From positions 1 to 46,524 of the forward strand of contig NZ_FRCL01000020.1 in NCBI RefSeq assembly GCF_900142885.1: a stretch of DNA of 46,524 nt, given 5' to 3'. Below are positions 28,686 through 38,623 of the stretch, piece after piece. The stretch's first letter is position 1. Each line of letters starts with the position of its first letter. The DNA is from Flavobacterium xinjiangense. Lineage in GTDB: Bacteria; Bacteroidota; Bacteroidia; Flavobacteriales; Flavobacteriaceae. The translations under genes and the position numbers were made by a program. Under the pieces are notes generated by a model. It did no database searches, was not told where the DNA came from, and saw only the letters and a list, made by a program, of their open reading frames with translations.

Positions 28686-31310
28686 TTAAACGATTCCATG
28701 TTCATTTTCTTTGTCTAAATACTCCTGGACAATATCAATAGCATTAGTAACTACATCGCTTAAGGCAGTGATAAAGCTCCCTTCTTCGGCACAATTTATC
28801 GCATGTCTTATGGCTTCGGTTTCTTTAGGGATAATTTCATAGGTTACCGTTTTACCAGAATTTTTAATTCCTTCAAGGATTAAATTTATAATCTCTTCTT
28901 CGGTTCTTCCTCTCAGGTATTTTTCCTGTCTTATGATAATATGATCGAACATTCTGGCGGCAATATTGGCACATTCTCTTATGTCTTCATCACGACGGTC
29001 ACCAACACCAGCTATTATTCCTATTTTCTTGGTAGCATCGACACTTTGCAGGTATTCTTCGACACCTTTATAACCAGATGCATTATGAGCAAAATCAATC
29101 AATACTTTGAATTTTTTGAACTCAAAAATATTCATTCGACCGGGAGTTTGTGCTGCACTTGGAATAAAAGTTTGTAGAGATAAACTGATATCTTCAGTTT
29201 TAAAACCCCATAAATAACTCGCTAAAGTTGCGGCAAGCACATTGGCAATCATAAATTTTGCTTTTCCGCCCAGTGTTAAAGGTACATGAGTGGCGCGTTC
29301 GATTCGGATTTTCCATTCTCCTTTTTTGATGGTAATAAATCCATTTTCATAAACGGCAACGGTTTTTCCCTCAGCACATAATTTTTTGATGAAATCGTTG
29401 TCTTCACTTAAACTAAAGTAGGCGACATTGCAATTTAGATCCTGACCTAATTTTATGCATTGTTCATCGTCTCCGTTCAAAACTGCCCAACCGTCTTTCT
29501 TGATACTTTTTACAACAGTAGCTTTTACTCTTGCCAAGTCATCTAAGGTGTGAATATCACTTAATCCCAAATGATCTTCCTGAATATTGGTAATAATTCC
29601 AATATCGCAACGGCTAAAGCCTAAGCCAGAACGAAGTATTCCGCCTCGAGCAGTTTCCAGTACAGCGAATTCTACAGTTGGATCTCTCAAAATATATTCG
29701 GCACTTAGAGGTCCGGTTGTATCCCCTTTTTCCATCATGTGATTTTGAATGTAAATCCCATCTGATGTGGTAAACCCTACTTTGAAACCATTATTTTTTA
29801 CAATGTGAGCTAATAATCGGGTAGTAGTAGTCTTACCATTAGTCCCAGTAACTGCAATAATTGGAATACGACATGATTTTCCGGGAGGATACAACATGTC
29901 AATAACTGGAGAAGCTACATTTCTAGGTAGCCCTTCAGAAGGTGCCAGATGCATTCTAAATCCAGGTGCAGCATTGACTTCAAGAATTACACCGCCATTT
30001 TCTTTTAGTGGTTGGGTTAAATTTTCCGCCATAATATCAACACCGCAGATATCCAGTCCAATTACTCTTGAAATTCTTTCGGCAAGGAAAATGTTTTCTG
30101 GATGCATCATATCTGTAACATCCACAGAAGTTCCACCCGTACTTAGATTAGCAGTAGATTTCAAGAATACGATTTCACCAGTTCTTGGAATGGTTTCCAA
30201 TGTGTAACCTAGTTTTTCCAACAAATCTTCAGTATCTCGATCAACGTCTATTTGGGTTAACACATTTTCATGGCCATAACCTCTTCTGGGATCCAAATTG
30301 GTTGTGTCAATTAATTGCTGAATGTTGTCATTCCCGTTTCCTATCACATGAGCAGGAACTCTTTTTGCAGCAGCGACAAGTTTATTATCAATTACCAATA
30401 TTCTAAAATCGAAACCAGTGATAAATTTTTCTACTATAACACGTTTACCGTATTGTTGTGCAAATGCTAAACCAGCAACTGCATCGTCCCAATTAGTAAC
30501 ATTAATGGAAGCTCCTTTTCCATGGTTTCCGTCCAAAGGCTTTAGTACAATGGGATATCCAATTTTTTTAATCGTATCTGCTAAACCTTCTTCATCCGTA
30601 CAAATACTTCCGCTGGCCACGGGAATCGAAGCCATATCCAACATTTTTTTGGTTTGCTCTTTATTACAGGCAATATCTACGGCAATGCTACTGGTTTTAC
30701 AAGTAATTGTTGCTTGAAAACGCATTTGATTAATACCATATCCTAATTGAACTAATGAATTTGTTCCTAATCTAATCCAAGGGATATTTCTGGCAACAGC
30801 TTCTTCTACGATACTTCCGGTACTTGGTCCAAGTCGAACACGTTCCCGTATTTCACGCATTTTTTGTAAGTCAGCTTCCACATCATATGGCGTTCCCGCA
30901 ATTAATGCTTCGGCAATTGCAACGGAAGATTCAGCTGCAAAAAGTCCCACATTTTCTTCCGTATAACTAAAAACCACATTATAAGTTCCTGGAGTTCTGG
31001 TTTCTCTGGTTCTCCCAAATCCAGTTTCCATTCCAGCCAAAGATTGAATTTCGAGCGCAATATGTTCAATCACATGGCCCATCCAGGTACCACGTTCTAC
31101 TCTGGAAAAAAATCCACCACGGCAGCCTTCAGAACAACGATGTTCAATCATTGTAGGAAACATAGCTTCAATACGTTCTTTAAATCCTTCAATTTTATTA
31201 GTAGGAAACTGTTCCATTTCTTCCAAATCCAATCGCATTTGGACTAATTTTTTTCTTTGTATGCTCCATATATTGGGACCGCGTAGGGCTTGTACTTTGA
31301 TTATTTTCAT
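28686..31310 (-). CDS. cphA: Cyanophycin synthetase
   Basis: The 874-residue enzyme polymerises aspartate and arginine into cyanophycin using ATP, with no ribosome. Domains in order are an N-terminal domain (about 1-160), an ATP-grasp domain (about 165-470; NHGKGASINV, VEKFITGFDFRILVI and GVDIMAEN with ILEVNAAPGFRMH) and a Mur-ligase-like domain (from about 480; ITVTG-type P-loop IAVTGTNGKTTTTRLL, then GVGDRRDEDIRECA near the end). The two ATP sites add Asp and Arg in turn. Length fits the family. It is divergently arranged to cyanophycinase and faces glutaminase. Confidence 0.95.
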   Translation of the reverse strand: MKIIKVQALRGPNIWSIQRKKLVQMRLDLEEMEQFPTNKIEGFKERIEAMFPTMIEHRCSEGCRGGFFSRVERGTWMGHVIEHIALEIQSLAGMETGFGRTRETRTPGTYNVVFSYTEENVGLFAAESSVAIAEALIAGTPYDVEADLQKMREIRERVRLGPSTGSIVEEAVARNIPWIRLGTNSLVQLGYGINQMRFQATITCKTSSIAVDIACNKEQTKKMLDMASIPVASGSICTDEEGLADTIKKIGYPIVLKPLDGNHGKGASINVTNWDDAVAGLAFAQQYGKRVIVEKFITGFDFRILVIDNKLVAAAKRVPAHVIGNGNDNIQQLIDTTNLDPRRGYGHENVLTQIDVDRDTEDLLEKLGYTLETIPRTGEIVFLKSTANLSTGGTSVDVTDMMHPENIFLAERISRVIGLDICGVDIMAENLTQPLKENGGVILEVNAAPGFRMHLAPSEGLPRNVASPVIDMLYPPGKSCRIPIIAVTGTNGKTTTTRLLAHIVKNNGFKVGFTTSDGIYIQNHMMEKGDTTGPLSAEYILRDPTVEFAVLETARGGILRSGLGFSRCDIGIITNIQEDHLGLSDIHTLDDLARVKATVVKSIKKDGWAVLNGDDEQCIKLGQDLNCNVAYFSLSEDNDFIKKLCAEGKTVAVYENGFITIKKGEWKIRIERATHVPLTLGGKAKFMIANVLAATLASYLWGFKTEDISLSLQTFIPSAAQTPGRMNIFEFKKFKVLIDFAHNASGYKGVEEYLQSVDATKKIGIIAGVGDRRDEDIRECANIAARMFDHIIIRQEKYLRGRTEEEIINLILEGIKNSGKTVTYEIIPKETEAIRHAINCAEEGSFITALSDVVTNAIDIVQEYLDKENEHGIV

Positions 31311-31558
31311 AAAATGGGGTATTATTTTTTGGAATAGGATTAATAGGTAATGGTTTATTTTAAAATTTAATACGGTCTGTTTTTTTTAAAAGAAGACGAT
31401 AATGGGTTTTTGTTTTTGGAAAATGCATAGAACTAAATTAAAAGTAGTTTTTTTAAAATAGGAATCAAAATTTATTTATTGAATATTAACAATAAGTATT
31501 TCATTCTAAATTATTAAAAAAAGGACTGAACTTCAAGTGCTCCTTTTATCTTTTTGGT

Positions 31559-31566
31559 TATTTTTG
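31559..31566 (+). promoter_or_regulatory. -7 box directly before cphB
   Basis: TATTTTTG fits TAnnTTTG and ends only 4 bp before the ATG at 31571, so transcription would start at or next to the start codon (leaderless mRNA). No good upstream TTTG at standard spacing is seen. Confidence 0.5.
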
Positions 31567-31570
31567 CCAA

Positions 31571-32443
31571 ATGAATATACTAGGAAAACTGATAATAATA
31601 GGAGGTGCGGTAGATAAAGGAAGTTTTACTGAAACTGATTTGGATAAAAATGCAACTAGCAATTTAAATTTTTTTGAAACAGGGATTTTAAAAAGGATCT
31701 TAAATGAGTCAAAACATAAGGAGAATTCACGTATTGAAGTTATTACCACGGCCTCAGTTATTCCAAAAGAAATTGGTCCTGAATATGTAAAAGCATTTGA
31801 GTATTTGAATGCTAAGAATATTGATATACTGAATATCGAAAGGAGAGAACAAGCAGCAGACGAAGCCATTTTGGCTCGACTAAAAGCAGCTGACATCGTA
31901 ATGTTTACCGGAGGTGATCAGTTGCGATTGACTTCTATACTTGGAGGCACACGTTTTCATGATATTTTACTGGATAAATACCACAATGAAGAATTTATTT
32001 ATGCTGGAACTTCAGCTGGTGCTGCTGCAGCATCAAATAATATGATTTATCAAGGCAGTAGCTCAGAAGCTTTATTAAAAGGGGAAGTAAAAATTTCTAG
32101 TGGACTAGGATTAATTGATGGTGTAATTATCGATACACATTTTGTGCAACGCGGCAGAATTGGAAGACTTTTTCAAGCTGTTGTGGGTAATCCTAGAGTA
32201 TTGGGAATAGGCCTTGGAGAAGATACGGGTTTGTTAATTACCAATAATACTCAAATGGAGGCGATAGGTTCTGGATTAGTAATTTTAGTTGATGGTCGTG
32301 AAATAAAGGACACTAATTTGACACAAGTAGAATTAGGACAACCTATTTCTATCTCGCATTTAGTGACACATGTTATGAGTAAATTTGACACTTATAGTCT
32401 TGATACTCATAAAATGCATATTCAATCTTCCCAATATTCATAG
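31571..32443 (+). CDS. cphB: Cyanophycinase
   Basis: The 290-residue enzyme is a serine exopeptidase (S51 family) that cuts cyanophycin to beta-Asp-Arg dipeptides. The nucleophile elbow is YAGTSAGAAAASNNMI around residue 140, with Ser as nucleophile. GKLIIIGGAVDKG at the start, IVMFTGGDQLRL around 110, DTHFVQRGRIGRL (His region) and GIGLGEDTGLLI are the other family blocks. There is no signal peptide, so it is intracellular, as expected for mobilising internal granules. An isoaspartyl peptidase gene follows 103 bp downstream. Confidence 0.95.
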   Translation: MNILGKLIIIGGAVDKGSFTETDLDKNATSNLNFFETGILKRILNESKHKENSRIEVITTASVIPKEIGPEYVKAFEYLNAKNIDILNIERREQAADEAILARLKAADIVMFTGGDQLRLTSILGGTRFHDILLDKYHNEEFIYAGTSAGAAAASNNMIYQGSSSEALLKGEVKISSGLGLIDGVIIDTHFVQRGRIGRLFQAVVGNPRVLGIGLGEDTGLLITNNTQMEAIGSGLVILVDGREIKDTNLTQVELGQPISISHLVTHVMSKFDTYSLDTHKMHIQSSQYS

Positions 32444-32546
32444 GTCTTTGATAATGGAAAAGTATAAAAACTTAGGTGTAAAAAGCTATAAATTTGTTTC
32501 GTTGTTTTGTCTTTAAACCGGAGCTTTTAATTTTTAAAATTTTAAT

Positions 32547-33389
32547 TTGAAACTAATCATACACGGCGGATTTTTCTCAGAATCATCTACCAATCACGAA
32601 ACGAAAGTTGCCAAACAAAACGCACTGGAACGAATAGTAAAAGATTCTTTTGAATTTTTAAAAGAACATTCTGCATTAGAGGCAGTTGTTTATGCAGTTT
32701 CGCTTTTGGAAGATGATCAATTGTTCAATGCAGGAATTGGCTCGCAAATTCAAAGTGACGGAAAAATCAGAATGAGTGCTGCTGTTATGGATGGTGAATC
32801 TCAGAAAATGAGCGGCGTAATCAATATCGAACAAGTAAAAAATCCAATTAAGGTTGCTCAAATATTGATGCAATATGACGACAGAGTTCTAGGTGGAAGT
32901 GGAGCAACTAATTTTGCCCGACAACACGGTTTTGAATCTTTTTCTACCGAGATTCCACAACGTAGAACAGAATATGAAAATAAACTGAAAGCGCTAGGGA
33001 CTGGAACAGTGGGTTGTGTGGCTTTAGACCAAAATGGTAAAATTGCTGTCGCGACATCTACAGGAGGAAAAGGTTTTGAAATTCCCGGTAGGATTTCTGA
33101 TTCGGCTACCGTTGCGGGAAATTATGCAAATTCATTCTGTGGTGTTAGTCTAACAGGAGTAGGTGAGGATATCGTGAGTAATGCAACTGCTGCTAAAATT
33201 GTAACCCGCGTTAGCGATGGTTTTTCATTACGAGAAGCCTTCACTAAAACATTCAATGAATTAAAACCGTATGATGGTTTTGCAGGTGCCATTGCTATTG
33301 ATAACAAAGGGAATATGTTTCATCAGGATTCACATCCCAGTATGGTTTTTGCCACTTTTGATGGAGATATTTTTGAAGTTTTTGAATAG
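32547..33389 (+). CDS. iaaA: Isoaspartyl peptidase / type 2 L-asparaginase (Ntn hydrolase)
   Basis: The 280-residue protein lacks an ATG at its start; TTG at 32547 gives KLIIHGGFF, the normal beginning of the family, so I take TTG as start. LFNAGIGSQIQSDG and MDGESQKMSGV are family blocks. LGTGTVGCVALDQNGKIAVATSTGG around residue 152 holds the autoprocessing site, where Thr of GTVG becomes the N-terminal nucleophile after cleavage. It is expected to split beta-Asp-Arg released by cyanophycinase into Asp and Arg, completing the pathway. It is slightly shorter than E. coli IaaA, and no signal peptide is present. Confidence 0.9.
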   Translation: MKLIIHGGFFSESSTNHETKVAKQNALERIVKDSFEFLKEHSALEAVVYAVSLLEDDQLFNAGIGSQIQSDGKIRMSAAVMDGESQKMSGVINIEQVKNPIKVAQILMQYDDRVLGGSGATNFARQHGFESFSTEIPQRRTEYENKLKALGTGTVGCVALDQNGKIAVATSTGGKGFEIPGRISDSATVAGNYANSFCGVSLTGVGEDIVSNATAAKIVTRVSDGFSLREAFTKTFNELKPYDGFAGAIAIDNKGNMFHQDSHPSMVFATFDGDIFEVFE

Positions 33390-34192
33390 TTAATTCAAAG
33401 AGAATTCGAGCCAGATAGGAATATGATCGGATATTATCCTTGCTTCTTGAAGTGAGTCAAAATTTTTATAAAACGAAATAACGCCTGAATTTATGGTAGT
33501 TATTTTTGAAATGTTGAAGTACATATTATCAAATTCTGAAGCGAGGCATTGCCCGTTTTTACACTCTTTTTTTAATGAGGTTTTCTGATGCACTAAAACG
33601 GATTGGTAACCCATTTTTTTCAATGGATTAAAAACGGTATGTGATTGCGGACAATTGAAATCGCCAGCAAAAATCAAATTCAATGTTGGATATTCAGCGG
33701 GCAAAAATTTAAAATATTTAATCTCCGTTTCTGGTCGTTTGTTTTTGGTAATGGCATGAAAATTGGCGACAGTAAATTGTTTATCTTCATATTGGAATGT
33801 ACAGAAATAAGGTTCTCTGTCAATCTCTAAATTGTATTTTTTTTCTAGCCAGGCTCTCCCTATTTTCTTAAGCTTGCTTGTTTTCCAAATAAAAGCATAT
33901 CGTTCGGTTTTGTAGGCAGTGCTGCTGGTTGGATCACTAATCACATAATCCCATTTAGCTCCTTTGCGATTGAGTTTATTTACTAATCTTGCTACTGCTT
34001 GTGCGCCGCCATATCCCGCCACAACTTCTTGAATAGCAATGAGATCGTAGTTTTTAGGGAATTTGCGATGTAGTTTATTGTTTCGTCTGATTTTGATTTA
34101 CCAAAGTTTTCCAGATTCCAGGATAAGAGTTTGGTTTGGGAAAAAACAATGGAGGAAATGAGGAGGAGTAAAAGGCTAAGGAAGTATTTCAA
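33390..34192 (-). pseudogene. Endonuclease/exonuclease/phosphatase family gene with one frameshift
   Basis: Two frames together make one protein. The first (34192 to about 34050) gives a signal peptide (MKYFLSLLLLLISSIVFSQ) and the first EEP motif LLSWNLENFG. The second (to 33390) gives IQEVVAGYGGAQAV, FTVANFHA, IFAGDFNCPQ and ISDHIPIWLEF, the remaining catalytic blocks of the DNase I-like superfamily. They join if one A is added to the run of five (T run at 34051-34055 on the + strand): the repaired reading is SLKNYDLIAIQEV. This is a true disruption, slippage or a sequencing error. An exported nuclease or phosphatase would result from the intact form. Confidence 0.8.
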
Positions 34193-34303
34193 ATTGTTTT
34201 AATTGGGAAAATTCTAAGAAATAGATGGAAAATCACTATAATTCAAAGGTAGAATAATTTGTAATCTAAAATGGAGAAATCCCTCTTTTTAAAAAATTAC
34301 TCT

Positions 34304-34741
34304 TTACACAGAGAATTGAATTAATTCTTCATTGCTTTTTTTAAATTTATAATTGAAGATCTCTTTTTTGACATCATTTACAATATCTATTATTTCATGT
34401 TTTGATTTAGCATCAATCTTTTTTTCAATAGTTTCGCCATTTCTTAAGCATATTTTTACTCCATACCTGTTATAAGTACTCATTCTTACAGCAATTATAA
34501 AAATTAGCAGTACAGAGAGGGTTAGAATGATATTAGTTTGTAAAAACAAGAAAGAAAATGACGCGATACAAACTGATATTAAAATAACTATGAATTCAGA
34601 AAAGGGTTTTCTTTTATTTACGGTAATATAGATTTCATTCAATTCAGAATACAAAATTTCTTTTTGCGCTCTTTCTTTACAATTTAAAATTATACCTTCT
34701 TTATCTAAGGTTATTTCTTCCAGTTTATTTTTAAAAATCAT
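34304..34741 (-). CDS. Membrane protein with PH-like layout
   Basis: The 145-residue protein begins with a short soluble part (FKNKLEEITLDKEGIILNCK, then KEILYSELNEIYI). Two membrane helices follow (FIVILISVCIASFSFLFLQ and IILTLSVLLIFIIAV) and then a soluble end with CLRNGETIEKKID. Soluble strands interrupted by a helical hairpin are typical of small bacterial PH-like membrane proteins, but I cannot assign a family with confidence. It is a single gene with no partner nearby. Confidence 0.6.
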   Translation of the reverse strand: MIFKNKLEEITLDKEGIILNCKERAQKEILYSELNEIYITVNKRKPFSEFIVILISVCIASFSFLFLQTNIILTLSVLLIFIIAVRMSTYNRYGVKICLRNGETIEKKIDAKSKHEIIDIVNDVKKEIFNYKFKKSNEELIQFSV

Positions 34742-35091
34742 ACTTTTTTTTGTTAGGTTGTAGGTTCATATACGTTCTCTTTTACTCGAGATTTTACTTA
34801 TTTCTCCAAATTTTATATAATAAATAAATGATGCAAGCTGTTCCCATCAACATTACTGATATTTGTATTGAATACAGTAAATCAAAAATTATTAACGAAT
34901 TCAAGTGTTAGAGGTTTTAATTGAGTACAAACGTACCTTCAATAAATTGCATTTACTTGTGGGAAACCTCATTTTGAGTAATAAAATTATAAATAATCAA
35001 ATTTGATAAGTTATGGTATAGCATACAGTAAAGCGGGTAAGAATAATTTGTCTATTAGGTATATATAAGTATGTAGGCCCCTGCCTTTGTA
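34742..35091. other. Intergenic stretch with no recognisable gene
   Basis: The 350 bp between two minus-strand genes have no protein-like frame. The only pattern seen is a repeated ATACAGTAAA (about 34872 and 35024). No terminator or known RNA is apparent. Confidence 0.4.
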
Positions 35092-35241
35092 CTACTTTAT
35101 ATTGTTTCTAATGATAATTTCATCGTCATACTTGTAGTGCTCCGTATTATAGTAAATTATTTGATGTTTGTTTTCTTTTTTAAAGCGTGTAGGAGTGATC
35201 GTAAAGAGTACGATAAGCGCTAATAACAAGATTTTTTTCAT
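35092..35241 (-). CDS. Small exported peptide
   Basis: A 49-residue frame: MKKILLLALIVLFTITPTRF, then a hydrophilic tail KKENKHQIIYYNTEHYKYDD ending IIIRNNIK. The beginning is a typical signal peptide or membrane anchor. It lies 22 bp behind the next minus-strand gene (35264-35569) in the direction of transcription, so the two may form an operon. Support is from composition and spacing only. Confidence 0.45.
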   Translation of the reverse strand: MKKILLLALIVLFTITPTRFKKENKHQIIYYNTEHYKYDDEIIIRNNIK

Positions 35242-35263
35242 TAAATAATTTAAAAAGGGATAT

Positions 35264-35569
35264 TTATTCGCAGCAAATAGTTACGATTTTCAACTGAGTT
35301 TTTAGGACTTTTTTTATTTGCTTATTCGTTAGTAATTCCTTTTTTTGAGCCTTATCTAATTTCATTCCTAAAGCTTCCCATTTTATTTTCATATATGGGT
35401 ATTTTGATAACGAATTGAAATTCCCTTTTAGTGATTTTTTATAATGTGTAATATATTCTTTTACGTAATTTTCATAATCACTAACCCTTTTATCCCATTT
35501 TTCTTCTGTCGAATTTTTATTTATTTTTGGAAGTTGTAATTCAAAGACAGCATCATTTTTTAGAATCAT
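35264..35569 (-). CDS. Small basic hypothetical protein
   Basis: The 101-residue protein is lysine-rich and helical (EKWDKRVSDYENYVKEYITHYKKSL, then MKLDKAQKKELLTNKQIKKVL) and ends in CCE. There is no clear signal peptide. No family is recognised. A tiny exported-peptide gene follows after 22 bp. Coding status is supported by length and amino-acid composition only. Confidence 0.55.
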   Translation of the reverse strand: MILKNDAVFELQLPKINKNSTEEKWDKRVSDYENYVKEYITHYKKSLKGNFNSLSKYPYMKIKWEALGMKLDKAQKKELLTNKQIKKVLKTQLKIVTICCE

Positions 35570-35728
35570 TTTTTTTTGTTTTTAGTGAAATGAATTAATT
35601 TATCTGTAACTGTTTTCGAAAAATCAATGAAATTTTCGGCAGGAATGGATGTAAAAGATAAAAATGGAAGTATTAAAAAATGGGTCTGTTAGACTCCCTA
35701 TCGGTTCTGATTTACAAACAGTAACGCA

Positions 35729-36016
35729 TTATATTTTCACCCAATTAGTAGCAATCCAATCTAATAATTGTTCTCTATAAACTTCATTTTCCAAAATAGA
35801 ATGTTGTAATAGACTTTCTACCTTTTGAAAACTTATCTTTGTTTGAGGCACCTTATATCTTTCTAAAAATTGGTTGCAAAAATGAACTACTTCAAATTCT
35901 TCAGTTTTATCTAAATATATACGTTCTATAATTTCATTATAAGTGAGATTATTACTTACGTCAACTGTTTGTGAATATCCTGTAAATGCTAAGTCTTCAG
36001 TAGTAAAATTGGCCAT
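35729..36016 (-). CDS. Hypothetical protein of 95 residues
   Basis: An acidic, helical cytosolic protein, starting MANFTTEDLAFTGYSQTVDV and containing EIIERIYLDKTEEFEVVHFCN and LLQHSILENEVYREQLLDWI. I do not recognise it. It stands alone, about 200 bp downstream of the stop of the response-regulator gene on the same strand. Confidence 0.6.
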   Translation of the reverse strand: MANFTTEDLAFTGYSQTVDVSNNLTYNEIIERIYLDKTEEFEVVHFCNQFLERYKVPQTKISFQKVESLLQHSILENEVYREQLLDWIATNWVKI

Positions 36017-36214
36017 TTTATATGATTTTAAAGTTTAAAGGGCAAACTTATAACCAAAAAAAATAAGTTCTTTACGGGAAACCGTAAAGTGAGTAATTAT
36101 TTTTAAAAAAAATGTAATTGATGGAAATGAGAAATAGTGTGCGTATTCGCTAAACAGATAGTATTTGAGCTTAGTTAATAATCTGTAAGTTAATACAGAA
36201 TTGGTCAAAAGAGC

Positions 36215-36883
36215 TTAGACTAATCCTAGATCTTTTGCTATCGCTATTAGATGTACGTTATTGCTGGCTTTAAAATAAACTTTTAATTTGTTGATTCGTT
36301 TTTCTATACTACTACTACCATTGGGTGTTGTGCCTAACTGTTTGAATCTTTCTGCAATTTCATCTAAGATATGACCTTTAGATAATAACTTTAAAAGAGA
36401 AATGTCATACGCTTCAATTTCAAAAATTGACTTGTCCCGCATCGTATGAGATAGTTCCGCCGAGACAATTTTGTCTTCATTGTCATAAATACGCTGAATA
36501 GTGTGTTGCAGTTCTGGTATACTATTACGTCCTTTCGAAACGTAAGCATTAATTCCTAAATTATTAAATAGTGATTGTACTCTAAAGGATTTGTCTTCAA
36601 TCGAAAAAACTATTGTCTTGATATCGGGTTGGGCAATTTTTACGGCTTCGATTAGGTCTTCACCTGAAGTAAGCTTGTTTTCTCTATGGTCGGTTTTAAA
36701 TGATAAATCACTGATCAATAGATCATAAGGGACATTGTCATGAAGTGCTTTTTTAATTTTTAAATAAGCATCGTCACAGTATTTAGCATGATGAATCTCT
36801 ACAATAGATAATGTCTCCAGCGCTTGAATTACTGCAACGCTTATGGTATCTAGATCTTCGGCAATTAAAACTTTATTAAACAT
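36215..36883 (-). CDS. Response regulator with LuxR-like C-terminal domain
   Basis: The 222-residue protein has a receiver domain: KVLIAEDLDTISVAVIQAL with the acidic pocket, LLISDLSFKTDHRENKLTSG with the phosphorylated Asp, VFSIEDKSF and AYVSKGRNS. The C-terminal part (about 155-222) has helices ISLLKLLSKGHILDEIAERFK and SSSIEKRINKLKVYFKA, an HTH arrangement that departs from canonical LuxR and contains an inserted LGTTPNGS loop. It starts 11 bp after the stop of the TPR kinase gene, which is surely its partner. Confidence 0.8.
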   Translation of the reverse strand: MFNKVLIAEDLDTISVAVIQALETLSIVEIHHAKYCDDAYLKIKKALHDNVPYDLLISDLSFKTDHRENKLTSGEDLIEAVKIAQPDIKTIVFSIEDKSFRVQSLFNNLGINAYVSKGRNSIPELQHTIQRIYDNEDKIVSAELSHTMRDKSIFEIEAYDISLLKLLSKGHILDEIAERFKQLGTTPNGSSSIEKRINKLKVYFKASNNVHLIAIAKDLGLV

Positions 36884-36894
36884 AGTGATATTGA

Positions 36895-38619
36895 TTATAT
36901 TGGGAATAGGATAGTTGCTTTAAATCCTTTGTTGGATTTAGTATCAAAAGTAAGTGTTCCTTTTATAGCCATAATACGGTTTTCCACATTCTGTAGTCCA
37001 TTTCTTGATTTTTTTTCGTCAAATGTTGCTCCGATGCCGTTATCACTGTAATCTATTTGTAATTTTTTTTCATTTTTTTGAAAAGTTAACACTACTAAAC
37101 TGCATTGACTGTGCTTTTTCATGTTGACAAGCAATTCTTGAAGTACACGATAAACAGTAATTTTTTTATTACTTTCTAAAGTTGTCCAATTGATTGTATC
37201 TATTCCATTGACCAACACATTTACTTCGTTGTTATTGAAACCTGACATCATTTCTTTTAAGTTAGATACAAAGAGAGAACCCGTTTCTATGGTGCTGTTT
37301 TCTTTAGAAATGTTTCGTGTTCTGGAATAAATGGTATCCAGATTGGTAAGCAATATTTCTTTATTTGGGCTGGTAGATAAATCTTGCGTTTCGGCAAAAG
37401 CCATGGTGTGATAAACATCGTTGGCCAACTCATCATGAAGTTTTTTTGCAATTCGAATCTCTGTATTGTAAGAGATTTTTATCTTTTCTCTTTTGTTTTT
37501 GGCTACAAGAAAATTAGAGATAAAAATACTGATCATAATAATAATTCCTACAATGAAATATAAAAGTAGATTTTTGTTTTTTTGTTGTTCTAATTGAAGT
37601 GCGTTTTCGGCTTTTTGGGCTTTTAGTTTTAAATTTTCTTCTTTTTCTTTTTTAGAATCATATTTTATTTTAGCAAATTGATTTTTTGCCTTTTGCCTCA
37701 CCTTATTGATACTGTCATTGATATGAAGGTGCAACATGGAGAATTTTTTTGATTCATTCCCAATGCTGGTCTCTACTAATAATGCTAATGATTTCAATCG
37801 ATCGTCAACACTATTTATTTTTGTCGCTTTTTCATAGGCTAATTGGCCATATTTATGAGATAAATTTGGATTGGTTTTAGCGTGAAATTCAGATAAGGTT
37901 TGATAGCTCGTGGTTATTCCAAAGTCATCTTTTATCTGTTTTTTTATTTTCAAGGATTGATTCAAATAGTTAAGGCTTTTCGTATTGCCAACTTTGAAAT
38001 AGCAATAGCCCAAATTATCGAGTACTCGGGCGTAATTTTCAAAGTTATTTGTAACTTCTTTTTTTAAAGTCAAGGGTAATAGGATGGTTGTGGCATTTTG
38101 ATAGTCATGTTTTTCAATATAAATGACTGCAATGTTGTTTTTAATAATGGCTTTCTGCAATTCATCCTCTGATAAATTTAATGCTTTATTATAATAATAA
38201 ATAGCATTATCATAATCATAAAGATTGTTGTAACTAATCCCCAGTATATTATATATAGAAACTTTGTAATAAGAATCTGTGTTGTTTTGAAAAAATTGGA
38301 TTGCTTCTGTTGCATTTGATTCGCTACTTGCGTAATCACCGTGTACTTGATGAATGTATGCTAGTTTTAGTAAACAATAGATAATTTTGCTTTGATCTTT
38401 ATTTGGATTACTATTTGATTTTATTTTGCTGTAATAGTAAAAAGCACTATCAAATTCTTGATTATTAATATATTTTTCAGCGAGGGTTATATTCTTTGTA
38501 TAATTTGAATTGTCTATAGTTTTTAGGATGCTTTGTTGTTCTTTTTTGCAGGATTGTAACGCAAAAGATATTATCAATAAAAAAATGTAAATCGGGAAAT
38601 GTAACTTTTTAACTATCAT
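36895..38619 (-). CDS. TPR-containing lipoprotein histidine kinase (paralogue 1)
   Basis: The 574-residue kinase starts with a lipoprotein-type signal (IYIFLLIISFALQSC). About 300 residues of tetratricopeptide repeats follow (e.g. SIYNILGISYNNLYDYDNAIYYYNKAL), then a coiled coil (KEKEENLKLKAQKAENALQL), a membrane helix (LLLYFIVGIIIMISIFISNF, around 355) and a kinase core. The phosphoacceptor is in AKKLHDELANDVYHTMAF (around 395) and the ATPase boxes in LQELLVNMKKHSQ and DYSDNGIGATF. The TPR part should sense a protein or peptide outside the cytoplasm. It forms an operon with the regulator 11 bp downstream and has a paralogue at 40121-41842. Confidence 0.88.
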   Translation of the reverse strand: MIVKKLHFPIYIFLLIISFALQSCKKEQQSILKTIDNSNYTKNITLAEKYINNQEFDSAFYYYSKIKSNSNPNKDQSKIIYCLLKLAYIHQVHGDYASSESNATEAIQFFQNNTDSYYKVSIYNILGISYNNLYDYDNAIYYYNKALNLSEDELQKAIIKNNIAVIYIEKHDYQNATTILLPLTLKKEVTNNFENYARVLDNLGYCYFKVGNTKSLNYLNQSLKIKKQIKDDFGITTSYQTLSEFHAKTNPNLSHKYGQLAYEKATKINSVDDRLKSLALLVETSIGNESKKFSMLHLHINDSINKVRQKAKNQFAKIKYDSKKEKEENLKLKAQKAENALQLEQQKNKNLLLYFIVGIIIMISIFISNFLVAKNKREKIKISYNTEIRIAKKLHDELANDVYHTMAFAETQDLSTSPNKEILLTNLDTIYSRTRNISKENSTIETGSLFVSNLKEMMSGFNNNEVNVLVNGIDTINWTTLESNKKITVYRVLQELLVNMKKHSQCSLVVLTFQKNEKKLQIDYSDNGIGATFDEKKSRNGLQNVENRIMAIKGTLTFDTKSNKGFKATILFPI

Positions 38620-38623
38620 TCCC

